NCBI GenBank assembly: GCA_030641505.1
Contig: DAOWHI010000249.1
Location: 1-9,064 of the forward strand
Length of the DNA stretch: 9,064 nucleotides
DNA from: Gemmatimonadota bacterium
GTDB taxonomy: Bacteria; Gemmatimonadota; Gemmatimonadetes; JACCXV01; JAHWKZ01
Direction of reading: 5' to 3'
Shown here piece after piece: positions 5,288 through 9,064 of this stretch. Position numbers and translations under genes: made by a program. The first letter of the stretch is position 1, and every line of letters starts with the position of its first letter. Under the pieces are notes generated by a model, which was not told the origin of the DNA, searched no databases, and worked only from the letters and a program-made list of their open reading frames with translations.

Positions 5288-6423
5288 GTTTGCCTTAGAG
5301 CCCGCTGCTGCTGGTTGCGCTCGACGGCCAGCGTGATTAGCCGATCGCATAGCTCGGAGAACGACACACCGGTGGCCTCCCACAACCGCGGGTACATGCT
5401 CATCCGAGTAAAGCCGGGAATCGTGTTGATCTCGTTGAGATAGATCTGCCCGGTTTCACCGTCGAGAAAGAAATCGACCCGCCCCATTCCACTGGCGTCG
5501 ATTGCGACGAACGCGTCTATCGCCAGCTCTCGAACCTCGATCGCCGTCTTCTCCGGTAGATCGGCCGGGACGACCAGCTCGACTTTGTCATCGAAGTACT
5601 TGTCCTCGTAATCGTAGAACTCGTGGCCGGGAATGATCTCCCCAACCACCGATGCTTCCGGCGCGTCATTGCCAAGAACGGCACACTCGAGCTCGCGGCC
5701 GACGATCGCCGCTTCGACGAGCAGCTTGCCGTCGTATTGAAACGCCTCCTCGATCGCTGGCTCGAGCCCCCCCAGCGTGCAGACCTTGCTAATCCCGATC
5801 GACGAACCGCTGTTGGCCGGCTTCGCGAAGCACGGGAACCCGATCTTTGACGCCACCTCCCCCTTGAGCCGCGCGGCATCGCCTCGCCACTCCGACAACT
5901 TGAAGACGAGATACGGGCCAACCGGCAAGCCGGCCGCGGTCCAGAGCGACTTGGCGACCGCCTTGTCCATGCCGAGCGCGCTCCCCAACACACCCGCGCC
6001 GACGTACGCAACACCGCCGAGCTCAAGCATGCCCTGCAGTGCGCCGTCCTCGCCCAACCGACCGTGTATCAGCGGGAAGACCACGTCGAGTGGCCGATCG
6101 AGTCCAGACTCCGCGGGTAACACACCACCGCCGACCGGGATCAATGCACCACTGCGCTCCGGATCGGCGAGCAAAGTCACTGGTGCTGTGCCTTCGATAT
6201 CGCCCTCGAGCGCCCCGCTCGCGCCGGCCCGCTCGATCAATCGATCGACCGCGTCGCGGGCGATCAACCACCGACCCTCTTTGGTGATTCCGATCTGGAC
6301 GATCTCGTATTTGTCGGGATCGAGTGCATCCAACACCGACTGCGCGGACATCAGGCTCACCTCGTGCTCGCTTGATCGTCCGCCGAACAGCACCCCAACA
6401 CGGATCCGCTTTTCGCCAATCAT
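5281..6423 (-). CDS. ddl: D-alanine--D-alanine ligase (DdlA type)
   Basis: ATP-grasp enzyme of 380 residues that joins two D-alanines for the peptidoglycan stem peptide in the cytosol. Motifs in order: VLFGGRSSEHEVSL (11-24) with Glu20, FPLIHGRLGEDGALQGML (116-133), VGAGVLGSALGMDK (141-154) with Ser148 and Lys154, KPANSGSSIGISKV (201-214), VEAAIVGRELECAVLGN (236-252), the omega loop EFYDYEDKY (268-276), RVDFF (315-319) with Asp317, and NEINTIPGFTRMSMYP (330-345) with the magnesium ligands Glu331 and Asn333. Tyr276 sits where D-Ala-D-Ala ligases have Tyr and D-lactate ligases have Phe, so ordinary, vancomycin-sensitive termini are predicted. The start is the ATG at 6423, 13 nt after the upstream stop; the frame is open for 43 more codons but that part lies inside the neighbouring gene. 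No good SD is visible (GGCAGACG), so coupling to the upstream gene is likely. Confidence 0.97.
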   Translation of the reverse strand: MIGEKRIRVGVLFGGRSSEHEVSLMSAQSVLDALDPDKYEIVQIGITKEGRWLIARDAVDRLIERAGASGALEGDIEGTAPVTLLADPERSGALIPVGGGVLPAESGLDRPLDVVFPLIHGRLGEDGALQGMLELGGVAYVGAGVLGSALGMDKAVAKSLWTAAGLPVGPYLVFKLSEWRGDAARLKGEVASKIGFPCFAKPANSGSSIGISKVCTLGGLEPAIEEAFQYDGKLLVEAAIVGRELECAVLGNDAPEASVVGEIIPGHEFYDYEDKYFDDKVELVVPADLPEKTAIEVRELAIDAFVAIDASGMGRVDFFLDGETGQIYLNEINTIPGFTRMSMYPRLWEATGVSFSELCDRLITLAVERNQQQRALRQTR

Positions 6424-6436
6424 CGTCTGCCGATCG

Positions 6437-7255
6437 TCATGCGAATCTCGCCAGTGTGTCGACCAGTAAACCGTGGACTTCGGGGCCACCGGCCGCAACC
6501 CAACCCGAGTCGCGGTGCGCGTCAGTGCCGCTCCAATCCGTGACGATCCCACCGGCCTCGGCGATCAGCAGCTCGCCTGCGGCAATGTCCCACAGGTTGA
6601 GCCCGATCTCCCAGAAACCATCGACTCTTCCAGCAGCCACGTATGCCAAGTCGAGCGCCGCCGACCCCGCCCGACGCATATCGCCAACGTTCTCGAACAG
6701 TGCCGCGAACGCCGCCAGGTAGAGATCGATGTGGTCGGGATGACGGAAGGGAAAGCCGGTCGCTACTAACCGCCTGTCCGGTCGCGGCGGGTCCGCCACG
6801 CGAATCGGCTGAGCATCGTCCGGTTGGCCACTATCGAGGCGGGAGCCCTCCCCGACACGGGCCGTGAACCACTCGCCGCGGACCGGGTCGACGACGACGC
6901 CCACTTGCGGAGCATCGCCTTCGATGAGGGCAATCGAAACCGCGTACATCGGAAAGCGGTGCATGAAGTTGGTCGTCCCGTCTAGCGGATCGATCACCCA
7001 CGTGTGGGCGGATCTGCCCGATCGCTGGCCCGACTCCTCGGCCATCATCGCGTGGTCGGGAAACGCACGCTGGATCCGCTCAACGATCGCCTCTTCGGCG
7101 GCACGATCGATAGCCGTGACAAAGTCCCGTGACTGCTTGTCGGCAACCTCATACTGACCTGCGGACTCCGCCGCGGCTCTCAACACCGCCACCGCATCGG
7201 CGGCCGCCTCTCGAGCCACCGCTAGCGCATCGGCGGTCTCGACCGCATCAGCCAC
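6437..7255 (-). CDS. suhB: inositol monophosphatase family protein (SuhB-like)
   Basis: Mg2+-dependent phosphatase of 272 residues (E. coli SuhB has 267). Such enzymes hydrolyse inositol-1-phosphate and related sugar phosphates; SuhB also takes part in rRNA antitermination. Seen: SRDFVTAIDRAAE (42-54), AEES with Glu73 and Glu74, the signature WVIDPLDGTTNF (86-97) with metal ligands Asp89 and Asp92, FPMYAVSIAL (101-110), ATGFPF (165-170), RRAGSAALDLAYVAAGRVDGFWEIGLNLWD (194-223) with Asp223, and AGELLIAEAGGIVTD. The block from 196 to 219 is almost identical to SuhB. The open frame runs 42 codons further upstream, but those lie inside proS and are basic and non-homologous. I chose GTG at 7255, which overlaps the proS stop by 8 nt (GTGGCTGA) and gives family length. 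The first 30 residues are an Ala-rich helix with repeated ADA/AVA units. Histidinol-phosphatase activity cannot be excluded. Confidence 0.93.
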   Translation of the reverse strand: MADAVETADALAVAREAAADAVAVLRAAAESAGQYEVADKQSRDFVTAIDRAAEEAIVERIQRAFPDHAMMAEESGQRSGRSAHTWVIDPLDGTTNFMHRFPMYAVSIALIEGDAPQVGVVVDPVRGEWFTARVGEGSRLDSGQPDDAQPIRVADPPRPDRRLVATGFPFRHPDHIDLYLAAFAALFENVGDMRRAGSAALDLAYVAAGRVDGFWEIGLNLWDIAAGELLIAEAGGIVTDWSGTDAHRDSGWVAAGGPEVHGLLVDTLARFA

Positions 7256-8978
7256 CGCCGTGACGGGCCGGCTGGATCCGGTCGCGCAGGTACGCGGCGA
7301 CTTCGTTTGGCGCCACCGTTGCCGTTTCCGCGTCGCGGCGGCTCGCCACCTCAACGACACCCTCTTCGACGCCGCGATCACCGACGACGACCCGCCATGG
7401 AACCCCGATCAGGTCGGCGTCGGCGAACTTCGATCCAGCGCGATCGGCGCGATCGTCCAGCAGCACTTCGAGATCCACGGCTTGACAAGCGTCGTAGATA
7501 TGCTCGGCGGTTTGCACAACGACCTCGGAATCCATGTTGAGCGGGATCACCTCGACCTCGTAGGGAGCGATCGCAACCGGCCAGATGATGCCCCGATCGT
7601 CGTGATTCTGCTCGATCGCGGCAGCGATGACGCGGGTCACCCCAATACCGTAGCTACACATCTCGAACGGCACCGGCGAGCCGCTCTCGTCTAGAAACGT
7701 GGCATTCATCGCGACCGAGTACTTGGTCCCGAGCTGGAAGATGTGACCGACCTCTATCCCCCGTGTCTCCTTCAGAGGTTGGCGACACTGGGGGCAGGGG
7801 TCACCCTCGACCGCCAAGGAAACGTCTGCCCATTCCTCTGGCTCAACGTCGCGGCCGATCTCGAGCCCAGTGACGTGCCGATCGGTCTGGTTGGCACCAG
7901 CCACCAAATTCCCGTGCCCCGCCAGTGAGTAATCGGCGATGATCCGAACGGTGTCCGGCAACGTGTGCGGACCCGCAAAGCCAACCTCGGCACCGGTCAC
8001 CTCTTTGACGCGATCGGGCTCGGCCATCTCGACTCGCTCGACGGCCAGCAACCGGCGGAGCTTGGACTCGTTGATCTCGCGATCGCCCCGCACCAGTGCA
8101 GCGATCGTCTTCCCGTCAGTCTCAAAAAGCAACGTCTTCACGAACGAATCGGCCGGCTTCCCGAGCAGTTGCGACACCTCGTCGACCGTTGTCTTGCCGG
8201 GTGTGTCGACGACTTCGAGCGGCGCGAGCTGGTGACCATCCGGCAATTCGTGGTCCCGCTGGGCACTCTCGGCGCGCTCGCTGGCCGCACCGTAGCCGCA
8301 CGCAGCACACGAAAGGATCGCGCTCTCGCCGGTGCCCGCCAACACCATGAATTCGTGATTCACCGTGCCGCCAATCTCACCGGCCTCAGCTTCCACCGCG
8401 CGATAACCCAACTCGCAGCGGTCGAAGATCGCACAGTAGGCGTCGTGGAACTTCTGATATGTATCTGCCATCGACGCTTCGTCGGCGTCGAACGAGTAGG
8501 CATCCTTCATGAGAAACTCGCGTGCCCGCATGACCCCGAACCGGGGCCGGATCTCATCCCGATACTTGGTCTGGATCTGGTACACCGACAGCGGCAGCTG
8601 GCGGTAGGATCGAACCTCGCGTCGGATCAGGTCGGTGACGATCTCTTCGTGGGTCGGTCCGAGCGCGTACTCGCGGTCGTGACGATCGGTGACCCGCATC
8701 ATCAGCGGTCCATACAGATCCCACCGACCGGTCTCCTGCCACAGCTCGGCCGGATGGAGGATCGGCGGGAGCAGCTCGACCGCGCCCATTCGATCCAATT
8801 CCTCGCGAATGATCCGCGACACCTTGCGGATGCTCCGCAGCAGCAAGGGCAGGTAGGTATACACGCCCCGCGCCACCGGTCGCAGCAGCCCCGCCCGGAT
8901 CATCAGGCGGTGGCTCGCAACCTCGGCGTCGGCGGGATCCTCCTTGAGCGTGGGGATGAGCGCACGGGACCAACGCAT
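7248..8978 (-). CDS. proS: proline--tRNA ligase
   Basis: Class II aminoacyl-tRNA synthetase of 576 residues (E. coli ProS has 572) that charges tRNA-Pro in the cytosol. The N-terminus RALIPTLKEDPADAEVASHRLMIRAG (5-30) is typical of the bacterial type. Catalytic parts: LGPTHEE (106-112), motif 2 TKYRDEIRPRFGVMRAREFLMKDAYSFD (137-164), GHIFQLGTKYS (411-421), motif 3 YGIGVTRVIAAAIEQ (443-457) and the anticodon-binding domain (about 470-570, with LLDDRADRAGSKFADADLIG). Between motifs 2 and 3 lies the editing (INS) domain, about 230-385, with SFVKTLLF carrying the conserved Lys281, so mischarged Ala-tRNA-Pro is probably corrected in cis. CxxC pairs at 224/227 and 395/398 flank the editing domain and may bind zinc; E. 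coli lacks the second pair. The ATG start has no SD; see the promoter entry. It heads the proS-suhB-ddl operon. Confidence 0.98.
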   Translation of the reverse strand: MRWSRALIPTLKEDPADAEVASHRLMIRAGLLRPVARGVYTYLPLLLRSIRKVSRIIREELDRMGAVELLPPILHPAELWQETGRWDLYGPLMMRVTDRHDREYALGPTHEEIVTDLIRREVRSYRQLPLSVYQIQTKYRDEIRPRFGVMRAREFLMKDAYSFDADEASMADTYQKFHDAYCAIFDRCELGYRAVEAEAGEIGGTVNHEFMVLAGTGESAILSCAACGYGAASERAESAQRDHELPDGHQLAPLEVVDTPGKTTVDEVSQLLGKPADSFVKTLLFETDGKTIAALVRGDREINESKLRRLLAVERVEMAEPDRVKEVTGAEVGFAGPHTLPDTVRIIADYSLAGHGNLVAGANQTDRHVTGLEIGRDVEPEEWADVSLAVEGDPCPQCRQPLKETRGIEVGHIFQLGTKYSVAMNATFLDESGSPVPFEMCSYGIGVTRVIAAAIEQNHDDRGIIWPVAIAPYEVEVIPLNMDSEVVVQTAEHIYDACQAVDLEVLLDDRADRAGSKFADADLIGVPWRVVVGDRGVEEGVVEVASRRDAETATVAPNEVAAYLRDRIQPARHGGG

Positions 8979-8987
8979 GGGGCGGGT

Positions 8988-9016
8988 AGTGTAGGTGGTC
9001 GGTGGAGGCCGAGCAA
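8988..9016 (-). promoter_or_regulatory. candidate sigma-70 promoter of the proS operon, nearly leaderless
   Basis: On the minus strand TTGCTC (9016-9011) and TACACT (8993-8988) are separated by exactly 17 nt. The -10 match is 4/6 and the -35 match 3/6 (TTG). Usual spacing puts the transcript start near 8981, only about 3 nt before the ATG at 8978. The 20 nt before that ATG are pyrimidine-rich (ending CCGCCCC) with no Shine-Dalgarno, which fits a leaderless or near-leaderless mRNA. Confidence 0.45.
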
Positions 9017-9021
9017 CGCGG

Positions 9022-9037
9022 CCCGCTCGCTAGCGGG
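9022..9037. other. perfect short inverted repeat upstream of proS
   Basis: CCCGCT and AGCGGG (6 bp) around a 4-nt loop lie just upstream of the proS -35 element. On the minus strand the hairpin contains the stop codon of the possible upstream gene, so it could help end that transcript, although no T run follows. Confidence 0.3.
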
Positions 9038-9064
9038 TCTCGTAGACGATCCGATAGATCGCAC
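9030..9064 (-). CDS. possible C-terminal end of an upstream gene (partial)
   Basis: In one minus-strand frame the window edge reads ten codons (AIYRIVYETR) and then TAG at 9032-9030. The alternation of hydrophobic and charged residues looks like a final beta strand of a real protein, and a gene end about 50 nt before the proS start would fit the compact layout. Ten residues cannot identify a family, and the other two minus-strand frames are also open here, so this is only a pointer to what may lie beyond the edge. Confidence 0.2.
   Translation of the reverse strand, partial: AIYRIVYETR

Noticed and set aside
5777..6469. A 230-codon open frame on the plus strand opposite ddl
   Set aside because: It is fully antisense to a gene with complete Ddl motifs. 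Its Ser/Pro/Arg-rich product has no recognisable pattern and it has no SD, so it is a by-product of GC-rich codon use.
7194..7236. Repeat of GCATCGGCGG (7194-7203 and 7227-7236) in the suhB-like gene
   Set aside because: It encodes the Ala-rich N-terminal helix in frame and reflects the repeated Ala-Asp-Ala units rather than a DNA repeat element.
7256..7381. N-terminal extension of the suhB-like gene by 42 residues
   Set aside because: It lies within the conserved end of proS, is Arg/Ser/Thr-rich and would make the protein far longer than its family.
9030..9064. Toxin (RelE/ParE-like) tail read from YRIVYE at the right edge
   Set aside because: Some toxins of that group end in a similar strand, but ten residues are not enough; kept only as an unnamed partial frame.

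Overview
The window is chromosomal DNA from a bacterium with moderately high GC, roughly 58-60% by eye. It is almost entirely coding, with short or overlapping gene junctions. The mix of full-length Tdh and Kbl, a DdlA-type D-Ala-D-Ala ligase, small Ig-like (BID_2) lipoproteins and a tRNA-Gln with an encoded CCA end suggests a diderm, free-living heterotroph. Small Ig-like lipoproteins of this kind are common in Gemmatimonadota-like genomes, but that placement is an inference and I hold it weakly. I see no transposase, integrase, phage gene, CRISPR array or long repeat.

Layout. (1) From 1 to about 4230, all on the minus strand, a five-gene cluster runs from right to left: an unrecognised secreted protein, trxB (thioredoxin reductase), tdh (threonine dehydrogenase), kbl (2-amino-3-ketobutyrate CoA ligase) and an MBL-fold hydrolase cut by the left edge. 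Junctions are 13 nt, 11 nt, an 8-nt overlap and a 4-nt ATGA overlap, so it is very probably one operon. (2) From about 4295 to 4404 on the minus strand there is a tRNA-Gln (anticodon CUG) followed by a GC-rich hairpin. (3) From 4477 to 5267 on the plus strand lie two tandem, related, small lipoproteins. Each has one Ig-like domain and a cysteine pair with identical spacing. (4) From 5281 to 8978 on the minus strand, proS, an inositol-monophosphatase family gene and ddl form a second compact operon. It converges on the lipoprotein pair with only 13 nt between stop codons. (5) The right edge holds the proS promoter region and possibly the last ten codons of another minus-strand gene.

How the genes work together. 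Tdh and Kbl form the two-step route from threonine to glycine plus acetyl-CoA. The intermediate, 2-amino-3-ketobutyrate, is unstable and can decarboxylate to aminoacetone, a source of methylglyoxal. The co-translated MBL-fold hydrolase resembles the glyoxalase II group and might deal with that by-product; this is a hypothesis. TrxB supplies reducing power for thioredoxin. The second operon mixes translation (ProS), phosphatase or transcription-processing functions (SuhB-like) and cell-wall synthesis (Ddl).

The most unusual signals are: strong over-representation of the palindrome CGATCG (34 copies counted by eye, about 3 expected) with an 1.8-kb stretch that has none; the paired lipoproteins with a conserved cysteine pair; the Kbl-MBL coupling; the unknown secreted protein heading the trxB-tdh-kbl operon; and a proS gene with no Shine-Dalgarno sequence whose promoter predicts an almost leaderless mRNA.
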